A stretch of 42,172 nucleotides of DNA from JBDSZL01 sp039925145 (GCA_039925145.1 JBDSZL010000057.1:1-42172), one strand, 5' to 3'. Shown: positions 16,154 to 23,958, numbered from the stretch's first letter. Made by a program: numbers and translations. The notes: generated from the sequence alone by a model not told the origin.

Positions 16154-16588
16154 CTAGACGCGCCGGCGCTTCGGCGGCCGGCAGCCATTGTGCGGAATCG
16201 GCGTGATGTCGCGGATCGACTTCACGTCCAGACCTACCGTCTGCAGCGCGCGCACGGCCGACTCGCGTCCGGCGCCAGGCCCCTTGACGCGGACTTCCAA
16301 CGACCGCATCCCGTAGGTCTTCGCGGTATTGCCGGCAGCCATCGCCGCCTGGGTGGCCGCAAATGGCGTCCCCTTGCGCGATCCCTTGAAGCCGATCGAC
16401 CCGGCGCTCGACCAGGCAATGACGTGCCCTTCGGCGTCCGTGATCGTCACGATCGTGTTGTTGAACGACGCCTGAATGTGCGCGAAGCCGTGATGCACGA
16501 CACGCTTCTCGCCACGCTTCTTGAACGCCTTCTTCTTCTTTGGGCCTTTGCCGCTGTCCGGGCCGTCCTGCGCTGCTGTCTTTGCCAT
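16154..16588 (-). CDS. rpsK: Small-subunit ribosomal protein S11
   Basis: 144 residues from the ATG at 16588 (MAKTAAQDG); the frame is open further upstream but that part is not S11. A Lys-rich N-terminal extension of about 25 residues precedes the conserved core (HIQASFNNTIVTITDAEG, then GSRKGTPFAAQ-like sequence and DITPIPHNGCRPPKRRRV at the end). It forms part of the 30S platform near the E-site mRNA. Spacer to rpsM is 57 bp. Confidence 0.96.
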   Translation of the reverse strand: MAKTAAQDGPDSGKGPKKKKAFKKRGEKRVVHHGFAHIQASFNNTIVTITDAEGHVIAWSSAGSIGFKGSRKGTPFAATQAAMAAGNTAKTYGMRSLEVRVKGPGAGRESAVRALQTVGLDVKSIRDITPIPHNGCRPPKRRRV

Positions 16589-16622
16589 GATCGTCTCTGT
16601 CCTGCTGTCTCTCGTTACCACG

Positions 16623-16639
16623 GGCGCGCGACGCGCGCC
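16623..16639 (-). other. Stem-loop in the rpsM-rpsK spacer
   Basis: Perfect 7-bp GC stem GGCGCGC / GCGCGCC with a 3-nt loop, 6 bp after the rpsM stop. No T-run follows. Confidence 0.4.
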
Positions 16640-16645
16640 ACCGGC

Positions 16646-17020
16646 CTACTCGACCTTCTTGCGCGCGATCGCCCCTTTGCGCGGCCCCTTGCGGGTGCGC
16701 GCATTGGTCCGCGTGCGCTGGCCGCGCACCGGCAGATTCCGGCGATGCCGGGCCCCGCGGTAGCTGCCAATCTCGACCAGACGCTTGATGTTGAGCGAGA
16801 TCTCCTTGCGGAGGTCACCCTCCACCCGGCCCTGCTCCTCGATCACCCGGCTGATATTGCGGACGTCGTCTTCCGACAGGTCCTTCACCCGGATGTCGAC
16901 GCTCACGCCGGCCGCAGACAGAATGTCTGCCGAGCGCTGCCGCCCGATGCCGTAGATGTACGTCAAGCCGATCTCGACGCGCTTGGTCCGCGGAAGATCC
17001 ACCCCTGCGATGCGAGCCAT
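16646..17020 (-). CDS. rpsM: Small-subunit ribosomal protein S13
   Basis: 124 residues from the ATG at 17020 (MARIAGVDLPRTKRVEIGLT). The helix-two-turn-helix region (GIGRQRSADILSAAGV) and the basic tail (RGQRTRTNARTRKGPRKG) are typical. S13 sits in the 30S head and contacts the P-site tRNA and the 50S subunit. It is separated from rpmJ by a 71-bp spacer carrying a long hairpin. Confidence 0.97.
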   Translation of the reverse strand: MARIAGVDLPRTKRVEIGLTYIYGIGRQRSADILSAAGVSVDIRVKDLSEDDVRNISRVIEEQGRVEGDLRKEISLNIKRLVEIGSYRGARHRRNLPVRGQRTRTNARTRKGPRKGAIARKKVE

Positions 17021-17047
17021 CTCTGAAACCTCTCTCGTGGCCACGTC

Positions 17048-17086
17048 GCGGCTGGTCAGGGGCGCCCGCCCCTCGACCGCAGCCGC
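17048..17086 (-). other. Strong stem-loop in the rpmJ-rpsM spacer
   Basis: An almost continuous 17-bp stem built from GCGGCT/AGCCGC, GGTC/GACC and AGGGGCG/CGCCCCT, with small bulges and a 2-nt apex. It begins 5 bp after the rpmJ stop. Without a T-run it is more likely an RNA processing or attenuation element than a simple terminator. Confidence 0.55.
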
Positions 17087-17091
17087 GCCGT

Positions 17092-17205
17092 CTAGCCCTG
17101 ACGCTGCTTATGCTTCTGATTCGAGCAGATCACGCGCACGACACCTTGCCGACGCACGACCTTGCACTTGTCGCAAATCCGTTTAACCGATGCCCTGACC
17201 TTCAT
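17092..17205 (-). CDS. rpmJ: Large-subunit ribosomal protein L36
   Basis: 37 residues, MKVRASVKRICDKCKVVRRQ and onwards, ending KHKQRQG. It keeps the C-C-C-H zinc ligands (Cys11, Cys14, Cys27, His32), so it is the zinc-binding form. L36 is a small late-assembly protein of the 50S subunit. It lies between infA and rpsM, the canonical position. The gene is short but unmistakable by sequence and context. Confidence 0.95.
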   Translation of the reverse strand: MKVRASVKRICDKCKVVRRQGVVRVICSNQKHKQRQG

Positions 17206-17250
17206 CTCTGACGCCCTCGCTGTTTCCGGCCGACTCCCGAAAACCGCTCT

Positions 17251-17478
17251 CTACCCTCGCCGAACGATTCGGCCCCGACCCGCGTCGCGCGGACTGACTT
17301 CGACCGTCACCCGGTCGCCGACGACGAGCCTTACGAAGTTGCGCCCGAGCCCCGAGGCCGCGTGCGCCACGATTTCCCGCCCGTCGCCAACCGTCACGCG
17401 GTACAACGCCCGCGGCAGAATGGCCGCGACCGTTCCGGGCACCGAGCCACGCTCGGCGCCGCCGGAACCGTCAGGCAT
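17251..17478 (-). CDS. infA: Translation initiation factor IF-1 (divergent)
   Basis: 75 residues from the ATG at 17478, which overlaps the map stop by 8 bp; a GTG at 17502 would add 8 residues. The OB-fold pattern of IF-1 is clear (GTVAAILPRALYRVTVGDG, then RNFVRLVVGDRVTVEVSP and GRGRIVRR). The usual ISGKMRKN loop is replaced by AASGLGRN, losing the Lys-Met-Arg run that contacts 16S rRNA, and the protein is Ala/Val/Arg-rich. Its place between map and rpmJ supports the assignment. It may be the only IF-1 or one of two in the genome. Confidence 0.85.
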   Translation of the reverse strand: MPDGSGGAERGSVPGTVAAILPRALYRVTVGDGREIVAHAASGLGRNFVRLVVGDRVTVEVSPRDAGRGRIVRRG

Positions 17479-18250
17479 GGACCGATGCGGCCGGTCGGCC
17501 ACCCCGGGCCGTGAGCACCAGCGGCCCAGCAGCCGTCACGGCCACCGTGTGCTCGAAATGCGCCGCCAGACTGCCGTCGCGCGTCACCGCCGTCCAGCCG
17601 TCGCGCAGCACCTTCGTCTCGGGCTTGCCCATCGCGACCATCGGTTCGATCGCCAACACCATCCCCGGCGCGAGCTTCGGCCCGCGGCCAGGCTCTCCGT
17701 AATTGGGAATCTGCGGCTCTTCATGAAGCCGCTCCCCAATGCCGTGCCCGACGAATTCGCGGACGACGGAGAAACCGTTGCTCTCGACCCACTGCTGCAC
17801 CGCGTGTCCGAGATCTGACAGCCGCCCGCCGACTTGAACTTTCTCAATCGCCCGTTCCAGCGACTCGCGCGTCACTCGCAGCAGCTTCGCCGTGGCCTCG
17901 GGCACCGGCCCTACGGGCACGGTCACGGCCGAGTCGCCGTAGAACCCACCGACCTTGACGCCGATGTCGAGCGAGATGATGTCTCCCGCTTCGAGCGCGC
18001 GCCGGGCCGACGGAATCCCATGCACGACCTCGTCATTAATCGAGGCACACAGCGTAGCCGGATATCCGCGATAGCCCTTGAAGGCCGGCTCGGCGCCGCC
18101 CTCCCTCACCAGCCGCTCGGCGAGCCGATCCAGATCTTCAGTGGTCACACCAGGGGCCACCGCCGCTTCGAGCGCCCCCAGCACACTGGCCACGAGCTGG
18201 TTGGCAGTCCGCATCCTTTCGATCTCGGATTCGGAGCGGCAGATAATCAT
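17471..18250 (-). CDS. map: Type I methionine aminopeptidase
   Basis: 259 residues from the ATG at 18250 (MIICRSESEIERMR), which overlaps the adk stop by 4 bp; the longer frame upstream is the adk shadow. Metal ligands and active site are visible in the expected order: His in NDEVVHGIP, Asp in ISLDIGVKVGGFYGDSA (two Asp ligands), His in GHGIGERLHEEP, Glu in LAIEPMV, and Glu in AAHFEHTVAV. The enzyme removes the initiator Met from new proteins. No N-terminal zinc finger is present, so it is the short bacterial (type Ia) form. Confidence 0.96.
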   Translation of the reverse strand: MIICRSESEIERMRTANQLVASVLGALEAAVAPGVTTEDLDRLAERLVREGGAEPAFKGYRGYPATLCASINDEVVHGIPSARRALEAGDIISLDIGVKVGGFYGDSAVTVPVGPVPEATAKLLRVTRESLERAIEKVQVGGRLSDLGHAVQQWVESNGFSVVREFVGHGIGERLHEEPQIPNYGEPGRGPKLAPGMVLAIEPMVAMGKPETKVLRDGWTAVTRDGSLAAHFEHTVAVTAAGPLVLTARGGRPAASVHA

Positions 18251-18891
18251 GGATGTCCGCCCACCACGGAGGCCACCGCGGCCGCCACGTCGGCAGCCAC
18301 TGCGTCCTGCGACTGATCTCCATCGACGGACCTGAACGCCGGCCGGCGACGGTAGAACTCGACAATCTGCTGCGACTCGCGCTCGTAGACCTTCAGCCGC
18401 TCCAGCACAACCTTGAACTCGTCGTCGGGCCGCTGCACCAGCGTGCCGCCGCACTTGGCGCACACCTTGGCCGTGAGCGTCGCCGGCGTGCTGCACCGGC
18501 TACAGATCAACCGGCTCTTCAGCCGCCGAATCAGCGTCTCCTCGGGCACCTCGATGTCGATGATCACAAGCGGCTTGCGATCGTCGAGCAGGTGATCGAG
18601 CGCCTCGGCCTGCACGAGCGTCCGTGGAAATCCGTCGAGCACGAACCCCTGGGCCGCGTCCGGCTGCGCCAGCCGCTCACGGACAATGCCGATGACGAGG
18701 TCGTCGTCGACGAGCTGGCCCGCATCCATCAGCGACTTCGCGCGCTGATCGATCTCGCTGTCGCCGGTCGACGCCAGCCGCAGGACGTCGCCCGTGGACA
18801 CGCGCGGAATGCGACGCTCGCGGGCAAATCGCTCGGCCTGCGTCCCCTTCCCCGCTCCGGGAGGGCCCAGCATCACCAGCCGGACAGACAC
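18247..18891 (-). CDS. adk: Adenylate kinase
   Basis: 214 residues if translation starts at GTG 18891 (MSVRLVMLGPPGAGKGTQ), which matches the family length and N-terminus and follows TAGGT by about 8 bp; an ATG at 18918 would overlap secY. P-loop GPPGAGKGT is at about 9-17, and the AMP-binding segment (STGDVLR, then GFVLDGFPRT) follows. The LID carries four cysteines (LICSRC and VCAKC), so it is a zinc-LID type. It interconverts ATP+AMP and 2 ADP. The gene is 10 bp after secY. Confidence 0.95.
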   Translation of the reverse strand: MSVRLVMLGPPGAGKGTQAERFARERRIPRVSTGDVLRLASTGDSEIDQRAKSLMDAGQLVDDDLVIGIVRERLAQPDAAQGFVLDGFPRTLVQAEALDHLLDDRKPLVIIDIEVPEETLIRRLKSRLICSRCSTPATLTAKVCAKCGGTLVQRPDDEFKVVLERLKVYERESQQIVEFYRRRPAFRSVDGDQSQDAVAADVAAAVASVVGGHP

Positions 18892-18901
18892 TTGATGAGA
18901 C

Positions 18902-20287
18902 CTAGCTGCGGCGGCCACGGATTCGAGTTTTCTTCATGAAGCCATCGTAATGGCGCATGATGAGCTGCGATTCAACCTGCTGGACCGTGTCCATCGCGAC
19001 ACCCACCACAATCAGCAGCGTCGTGCCGCCAAAGTAAAAGCCGAGCTGCATACCTTCAGTAATGAACCGCGGCATCACGGCGTCGAGCCGATCGCCGATG
19101 AACGGAATCGGCTGCACCTTGATTCCCGTCAACAGCAGCTCCGGCAGGAGCGCGATGGCGGCCAGATACAACGCCCCGGCGAGAGTCACCCGCGCCAGAA
19201 TCGCATCGATGTGCTCAGCGGTCCGCTTGCCCGGCCTGATGCCAGGCACGAATCCGCCGTACTTGCGCATGTTCTCGGCCACGTCATCGGGATTGAAGAT
19301 GATGGCGGTGTAGAAATACGCAAAGAAGATGATCAGGGCGACATAGACGAGGTTGTACAGCGGGTAGCCGATGCCCAGCTGGGTGATCGTCCGCTCCACG
19401 AAGCCGTTGACCGGAAACATCGGCTTCATCGTCTGCGGGAACGCGAGGATGGACGACGCGAAGATGACCGGCATGACGCCGCCGGTGTTCACCTTGAGCG
19501 GGATGTGCGTGCTCGCACCCCCGTACATCTTCCGCCCGACCATTCGCCGCGCGTATTGCACCGTGACGCGCCGGTAACCGCGCTCGACGAACACCACCGC
19601 GCCGACCACCGCGATCATGAGCACGATGACGAGCAGCATTCGTACGGGCCCAAGCTCACCGGTCTGCAGCCGCGAGATCGTGGTGAGGGCCGCCCTCGGG
19701 AACCCGACAACGATGCCGGCGTAGATCAGCAGCGACATCCCGTTACCAATCCCGCGCTCGGTGATCTGCTCGCCCAGCCACATCACGAGCACCGATCCGG
19801 TCGACAGTGTCAGCACCGTGATGAGCTTGAACCCAAGCCCCGGGTTGTCGACGATCGCAAATCCCCCGGCGCGGCCCGCATTCTCGAGGAACACGGCGAT
19901 CGCCAGCGACTGCACCACGCTGAGCAGAATGGTGCCGTAGCGCGTGTACTGCGTGATCTTGCGGCGCCCCAGCTCGCCCTCGTGCGACAGCCGCTCGAGG
20001 TACGGCCAGACGACTGTCAGCAGCTGCAGGATGATCGACGCGCTGATGTACGGCATCACGCCCAGCGCGAAGACGGTCATCTGCGAGAGGTTGTAGCCCG
20101 AGAACATGTCGTACAGGCCGAACAGGTTGCTGCTCGCCGCTGTTTTCGTGAGCTCCAGCAACGCGTTGGCGTTGATGCCCGGAGTCGTGATGTGCCCGCC
20201 CACCCGGTACGCCGCGAGGATGCCGAACGTGAACAGCACCCGTTTGCGCAACTCGGGAACGGCGAAGATATTTCTGAGGCTATCCAT
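18902..20287 (-). CDS. secY: Preprotein translocase channel subunit SecY
   Basis: 461 residues starting MDSLRNIFAVPELRKRVLFT, with ten hydrophobic segments. Family marks include PGINANALLEL near the plug region, the SASIILQLLTVVWPYLE segment, and the basic cytoplasmic loops (ARRMVGRKMYGG and PGIRPGKRT) that bind the ribosome and SecA. SecY forms the protein-conducting pore with SecE and SecG. It lies after rplO as in other spc operons, but the 178-bp gap in between is long and holds a possible small ORF. Confidence 0.97.
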   Translation of the reverse strand: MDSLRNIFAVPELRKRVLFTFGILAAYRVGGHITTPGINANALLELTKTAASSNLFGLYDMFSGYNLSQMTVFALGVMPYISASIILQLLTVVWPYLERLSHEGELGRRKITQYTRYGTILLSVVQSLAIAVFLENAGRAGGFAIVDNPGLGFKLITVLTLSTGSVLVMWLGEQITERGIGNGMSLLIYAGIVVGFPRAALTTISRLQTGELGPVRMLLVIVLMIAVVGAVVFVERGYRRVTVQYARRMVGRKMYGGASTHIPLKVNTGGVMPVIFASSILAFPQTMKPMFPVNGFVERTITQLGIGYPLYNLVYVALIIFFAYFYTAIIFNPDDVAENMRKYGGFVPGIRPGKRTAEHIDAILARVTLAGALYLAAIALLPELLLTGIKVQPIPFIGDRLDAVMPRFITEGMQLGFYFGGTTLLIVVGVAMDTVQQVESQLIMRHYDGFMKKTRIRGRRS

Positions 20288-20290
20288 AGA

Positions 20291-20407
20291 TCATTCCGAG
20301 AACGAGACGAGGGACGCCACGTCGCGGACGCTCGGGTCATCGCCCGCGGATCTCTCCGCGTCGATCACCAGAACGCGCCGCCGGCCGCTCCCCATGTCGT
20401 CGTTCAT
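20291..20407 (-). CDS. Possible small ORF upstream of secY (38 residues)
   Basis: The 178-bp rplO-secY gap has an open frame with high GC at third codon positions that ends in TGA 3 bp before the secY ATG. A start at 20407 gives 38 residues (MNDDMGSGRRRVLVIDAERS and onwards). A G-rich GGGGG lies about 10 bp upstream; an ATG at 20431 would give 46. I recognise no family. It could be a real small protein, a leader peptide, or chance coding-like sequence. Confidence 0.25.
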   Translation of the reverse strand: MNDDMGSGRRRVLVIDAERSAGDDPSVRDVASLVSFSE

Positions 20408-20465
20408 CACGATTCTGCCCCCACTTCCCATGGCCACGCGATCACCCGACCGCGCATGCCCCACC

Positions 20466-20915
20466 TCAGCCAATGACTTCAGCGACACCTCCCGCTGCGG
20501 CAATCTTCTTGGCGGCCGCACCACTGAACTTGTGCGCCCGAATCGTCAACTGCTTCGAGATGTCACCCCGACCGAGCACCTTGACCGGCACCGACGCCTT
20601 CTCGCGCACGAGGCCACGCTGACGCAGGACGTCGGGCGTCACCTCGGAGCCGGCGTCGAACACCTCGCTCAGCATGTCGAGGTTCACGACCGCATACTCC
20701 ACCCGGAAGATATTGGTGAAGCCGCGCTTCGGCACGCGCCGGTGGAGCGGCATCTGTCCGCCCTCGAACCCGCGCTTGAACCGGAAGCCCGATCGCGACT
20801 GGGCGCCCTTGTGCCCGCGTGAGGCGGTCTTGCCGTGGCCAGACCCGGGGCCGCGGCCCACTCGCTTCTTCGCATGTTTGGCGCCGCGGGGCGGACGCAG
20901 GTTATTGAGAGACAT
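20466..20915 (-). CDS. rplO: Large-subunit ribosomal protein L15
   Basis: 149 residues starting MSLNNLRPPRGAKHAKKRVG, with the Gly/Lys-rich extension (GRGPGSGHGKTASRGHKGAQ) that threads through 23S rRNA and the globular C-terminal domain (LTIRAHKFSGAAAKKI). It is needed late in 50S assembly. It lies 25 bp after rpmD. Confidence 0.97.
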   Translation of the reverse strand: MSLNNLRPPRGAKHAKKRVGRGPGSGHGKTASRGHKGAQSRSGFRFKRGFEGGQMPLHRRVPKRGFTNIFRVEYAVVNLDMLSEVFDAGSEVTPDVLRQRGLVREKASVPVKVLGRGDISKQLTIRAHKFSGAAAKKIAAAGGVAEVIG

Positions 20916-20940
20916 CGCTATGTTCCTTCGAAACCGGCGA

Positions 20941-21117
20941 CTACTCGTCCACCTGGACGAGATGCCGCACCTTCAGAATGAGTCCGCGGATGGCCTTCGT
21001 GTCCTCGACCTGGACCGAATGCCGAATCCGGCGAAGCCCGAGGCCCCGCAACGCGAGCGTCTGCTTCTTGTCGAAGCCGATGCCGCTTCGAAGCTGTGTC
21101 ACTTTCAGCGACTTCAT
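20941..21117 (-). CDS. rpmD: Large-subunit ribosomal protein L30
   Basis: 58 residues, MKSLKVTQLRSGIGFDKKQT and onwards, with the conserved LRGLGLRRIRHSV centre and DTKAIRGLILKVRHLV end. Length matches bacterial L30, and it sits between rpsE and rplO as expected. It contacts 5S and 23S rRNA. Confidence 0.95.
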   Translation of the reverse strand: MKSLKVTQLRSGIGFDKKQTLALRGLGLRRIRHSVQVEDTKAIRGLILKVRHLVQVDE

Positions 21118-21142
21118 GGCTGTTCCATCTCCTCGCGCCGAC

Positions 21143-21667
21143 TCAGCGAGCCGGAGCGCCCATCATTTCCTCGAGGTCCTTGCCCCGCAGCCGCGCGACG
21201 GCGGCCGGATCCTTGAGCAGGCCCAGTGCCGTAAACGTGGCGCGCACCACGTTGTGCGCGTTGGCCGATCCGAGCGACTTGGTCAGCACGTTGTGGATGC
21301 CCGCCGATTCCACCACCGCGCGGACCGCGCCGCCTGCGATGATCCCGGTGCCGTCTGGTGCCGGCTTGAGCAGCACCGAACCCGCGCCGAAGCGTCCCAG
21401 CACCGGATGGGGAATCGACGTTCCCGCCATCGGCACACGGACCAGGCTCTTCTTGGCTGCCTCGATCGCCTTCTTGATGGCCGAGGGCACTTCCTTCGCC
21501 TTGCCGATGCCAAATCCGACGATCCCATGGCCGTCGCCGATGACAACCAGGGCACTGAAGCTCAGATTCTTGCCGCCCTTGACGACCTTGGTCACGCGGC
21601 TGATCGACACCACGGTGTCTTTCAACTCGACGTCGGACGGATCGACTTTCTCACGAGATTGCGCCAT
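21143..21667 (-). CDS. rpsE: Small-subunit ribosomal protein S5
   Basis: 174 residues. It has the N-terminal double-stranded-RNA-binding fold (VVKGGKNLSFSALVVIGDGH) and a C-terminal domain with GAGSVLLKPAPDGTGIIAGG and SAGIHNVLTKSLGSAN. S5 helps set decoding accuracy and mRNA unwinding at the entry channel. The segment usually reading GGRRFSF is GGKNLSF here, a small difference in the accuracy region. It lies 38 bp after rplR. Confidence 0.97.
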   Translation of the reverse strand: MAQSREKVDPSDVELKDTVVSISRVTKVVKGGKNLSFSALVVIGDGHGIVGFGIGKAKEVPSAIKKAIEAAKKSLVRVPMAGTSIPHPVLGRFGAGSVLLKPAPDGTGIIAGGAVRAVVESAGIHNVLTKSLGSANAHNVVRATFTALGLLKDPAAVARLRGKDLEEMMGAPAR

Positions 21668-21705
21668 GTTTCCTCTGCAGAGTCTCGAAACGCGTCGAGA
21701 CTCGA

Positions 21706-22080
21706 CTAAAACTCGAGTCCGGCTTTGCGGGCTGAATCGGCGACCGCCCGCACACGCCCGTGATACAGGTTGCCGCCGCGATCGAACACCACCCGCGTGA
21801 TGCCCTTCCCCTTGAGCCGCTCGGCGATCACCTGGCCGAGCGCTTCGGCTCCCGCGAGGTTGCCGCCGCGCGTCGTGCCGCTGAACGTCTCTTTCAGCGA
21901 CGGCTCGGTGCTCGACGCCGAGACCACCGTCTGGCCGGCCATGTCGTCGATGACCTGCACATAGATGTGCGCCACGGACCGGAAGATGGCCAGCCGCGGC
22001 CGCTCCGCTGTCCCGTGAATCCGCTTGCGCTGCCGCAACCGAATCCGCTCACGTCGATCCTTATTGGTGCGAATTCTCAT
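21706..22080 (-). CDS. rplR: Large-subunit ribosomal protein L18
   Basis: 124 residues: a basic N-terminus (MRIRTNKDRRERIRLRQRKR), then TAERPRLAIFRS and YVQVIDD, and the C-terminal VVFDRGGNLYHGRVRAVADS of L18. It binds 5S rRNA in the central protuberance. Spacer to rplF is 52 bp. Confidence 0.97.
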   Translation of the reverse strand: MRIRTNKDRRERIRLRQRKRIHGTAERPRLAIFRSVAHIYVQVIDDMAGQTVVSASSTEPSLKETFSGTTRGGNLAGAEALGQVIAERLKGKGITRVVFDRGGNLYHGRVRAVADSARKAGLEF

Positions 22081-22132
22081 CGTCGTCTCTCAGAGCATCG
22101 GGCCGCGCCACCTCGAGGTCGCGCGAGCGACA

Positions 22133-22669
22133 CTAGGCTCCCGTCTTGCCAACCTTCTTCTTCAACACCTCGCCCGTGTAGCGGACGCCCTTCTGCTTGT
22201 ACGGATCGGGCTTCCGCAGACGGCGCATGTTGGCCGCCACCTGCCCCACCACCTGGCGGTCGATGCCGGTCACGGTGATGTGCGTCAGCTTGTCGATCAC
22301 GACGTCGATACCCGGCGGAATCTCGAACACCACCGGGTGCGAGTACCCCAGGGCAAACACCACTTGCTTGCCCTTCACCTCGGCACGGTAGCCGACGCCC
22401 ACGATGTCGAGCTCGCGCTTGAAACCGTTGGTGACGCCCTCGACCGCGTTGGCCATGAGGCTGCGCGCCAGTCCGTGAAACTTGCTCAGTGTCGGGTCGG
22501 GTCGTTCGGTCTCGGCCACGAGATCCGTGCCCTTGACGACGAACTTCACTCCCGGCGGCACGATTTGCCGGAGCGTGCCTTTCGGTCCTTTGACTTCCAC
22601 CGCCTCCGAGTGCACCTTGACGGTCACACCCTGGGGCATGGGAATCGGTCGTTTGCCAATTCGAGACAT
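22133..22669 (-). CDS. rplF: Large-subunit ribosomal protein L6
   Basis: 178 residues, MSRIGKRPIPMPQGVTVKVH and onwards. The duplicated L6 fold is visible: the first half carries the VKGPKGTL loop and the second RKPDPYKQKGVRY near the sarcin-ricin contact region. It sits near the GTPase-associated centre of the 50S subunit. It follows rpsH by 9 bp. Confidence 0.97.
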   Translation of the reverse strand: MSRIGKRPIPMPQGVTVKVHSEAVEVKGPKGTLRQIVPPGVKFVVKGTDLVAETERPDPTLSKFHGLARSLMANAVEGVTNGFKRELDIVGVGYRAEVKGKQVVFALGYSHPVVFEIPPGIDVVIDKLTHITVTGIDRQVVGQVAANMRRLRKPDPYKQKGVRYTGEVLKKKVGKTGA

Positions 22670-22678
22670 CTCAGATCC

Positions 22679-23077
22679 TCACCAGACGTTGCACAGGACT
22701 TCGCCGCCGACGCCGGCTTTCATGGCGTCGCGCCCCGTCATCACGCCCTGTGAGGTCGTGAGGATGTTGGTGCCGAGCCCGCCCATCACTTTGGGGACAT
22801 CCGTGCGCCCGAGATACACGCGGCGGCCGGGGCGGCTCACGCGCTCGATGCCAGAGATGACCGTTTCGCCGCGAGGGCCGTACTTCAGCGCAATCCGAAT
22901 GACCGGCGGCGTTTCCTCGGCGGCCTCGATCATCTTGAACCCGGAGATATACCCTTCCTGCTCCAGAATGCGCGCGATGTCGATCTTGAAGCGCGACGTG
23001 GGAATGTCGACGCGCTGATGGCGCGCGTGCACGGCATTCCGAATCCTCGTGAGCATGTCTGCAATCGGGTCAGTCAT
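22679..23077 (-). CDS. rpsH: Small-subunit ribosomal protein S8
   Basis: 132 residues starting MTDPIADMLTRIRNA, with the C-terminal TNILTTSQGVMTGRDA loop and GGEVLCNVW end of S8. It is a primary binder of 16S helix 21 and, in E. coli, the translational repressor of the spc operon. The 110-bp spacer before it, after rpsN, carries a long stem-loop. Confidence 0.97.
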   Translation of the reverse strand: MTDPIADMLTRIRNAVHARHQRVDIPTSRFKIDIARILEQEGYISGFKMIEAAEETPPVIRIALKYGPRGETVISGIERVSRPGRRVYLGRTDVPKVMGGLGTNILTTSQGVMTGRDAMKAGVGGEVLCNVW

Positions 23078-23130
23078 GTGTCTGCCTTTTCCTCAACACT
23101 TTCCTCGACCGCAACCCGCGGTGTGGTCTG

Positions 23131-23164
23131 CGTCGTGCTCGAGTCGCTCGAGCCTGTCGACGCA
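23131..23164 (-). other. Stem-loop in the rpsN-rpsH spacer
   Basis: A 13-bp interrupted stem: GCGTCG/CGACGC outside and GCTCGAG/CTCGAGC inside a 3-nt loop, separated by an asymmetric internal loop. It lies about 50 bp before the rpsH start. Because S8 can repress spc operons by binding RNA, a regulatory role is conceivable but not shown. Confidence 0.5.
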
Positions 23165-23187
23165 CGCACCGCCGCGAGAGGGTCTGT

Positions 23188-23376
23188 CTACCAGCTGCTC
23201 TTGATGACGCCGGCCACTTCGCCCCGCAGCGCGAGCTCGCGGAAGCAGAGACGGCACAGCGCGAACTTGCGCAGATACGCACGAGGCCGACCGCACTTGC
23301 GGCACCGGTTGCGATGCCGCACCGCGAACTTCGGCGTCTGATGAAGGTCTTTGACGGTCTTTGCAGTCGTGGCCAT
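23188..23376 (-). CDS. rpsN: Small-subunit ribosomal protein S14 (zinc type)
   Basis: 62 residues, MATTAKTVKDLHQTPKFAVR then CRKCGRPRAYLRKFALCRLC, the C-x2-C ... C-x2-C zinc module of short (type Z) S14, ending GEVAGVIKSSW. It sits in the 30S head. It lies 39 bp after rplE and 110 bp before rpsH. Confidence 0.96.
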   Translation of the reverse strand: MATTAKTVKDLHQTPKFAVRHRNRCRKCGRPRAYLRKFALCRLCFRELALRGEVAGVIKSSW

Positions 23377-23415
23377 CGTGTGCTGTCCTGATCTCTGTCT
23401 CTGCTGAAAGTCGAA

Positions 23416-23958
23416 CTAGTTCTGCCGGAACGGAATGCCGATCAGCTGTAACAGCCGGCGGGCTTCCTCGTCGGTCTTGGCCGTCGTGACGACCGAGATG
23501 TTCATCCCGCGCGACTTATCGACCTTCATGTAGTCGATCTCCGGAAACATCAGCTGGTCCCGCAGTCCGAGGGTGAAGTTGCCGCGCCCATCGAAGCCTT
23601 TCGGCGACACGCCGCGGAAGTCACGAACACGCGGCAGCGCAATCGCGATCAGGCGATCGAGGAACTCGTACATCCGGTCGCCGCGCAGCGTCACCATCGC
23701 ACCGACGGGCATGCCCTTGCGCAGCTTGAACTGCGCAATCGCCTTGGTCGCCCGCGTGACGGCGGCCTTCTGGCCGGTAATCTTGCCTAACTCCTCGGCG
23801 CCGGTGTCGACCACCTTCGCGTTCTGCGTGCCCTCGCCGAGCCCCATGTTCACGACCACCTTCGTGATCTTGGGGACCGCCATGACGTTCGTGTAGCCGA
23901 ACTCCTTCTGGAGCCCCGCCATGACGTCTTTGAGGTATCGCTCTCTCAGACGGTTCAT
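23416..23958 (-). CDS. rplE: Large-subunit ribosomal protein L5
   Basis: 180 residues from the ATG at 23958 (MNRLRERYLKDVMAGLQKEF), overlapping the rplX stop by 4 bp. Conserved parts include VPKITKVVVNMGLGEG, the KLRKGMPVGAMVTLRG loop and FPEIDYMKVDKSRGMNIS. L5 binds 5S rRNA and bridges to S13. Confidence 0.97.
   Translation of the reverse strand: MNRLRERYLKDVMAGLQKEFGYTNVMAVPKITKVVVNMGLGEGTQNAKVVDTGAEELGKITGQKAAVTRATKAIAQFKLRKGMPVGAMVTLRGDRMYEFLDRLIAIALPRVRDFRGVSPKGFDGRGNFTLGLRDQLMFPEIDYMKVDKSRGMNISVVTTAKTDEEARRLLQLIGIPFRQN

Noticed and set aside
18950..20476. 508-residue open frame opposite secY
   Set aside because: Antisense shadow of secY with no domain signature.
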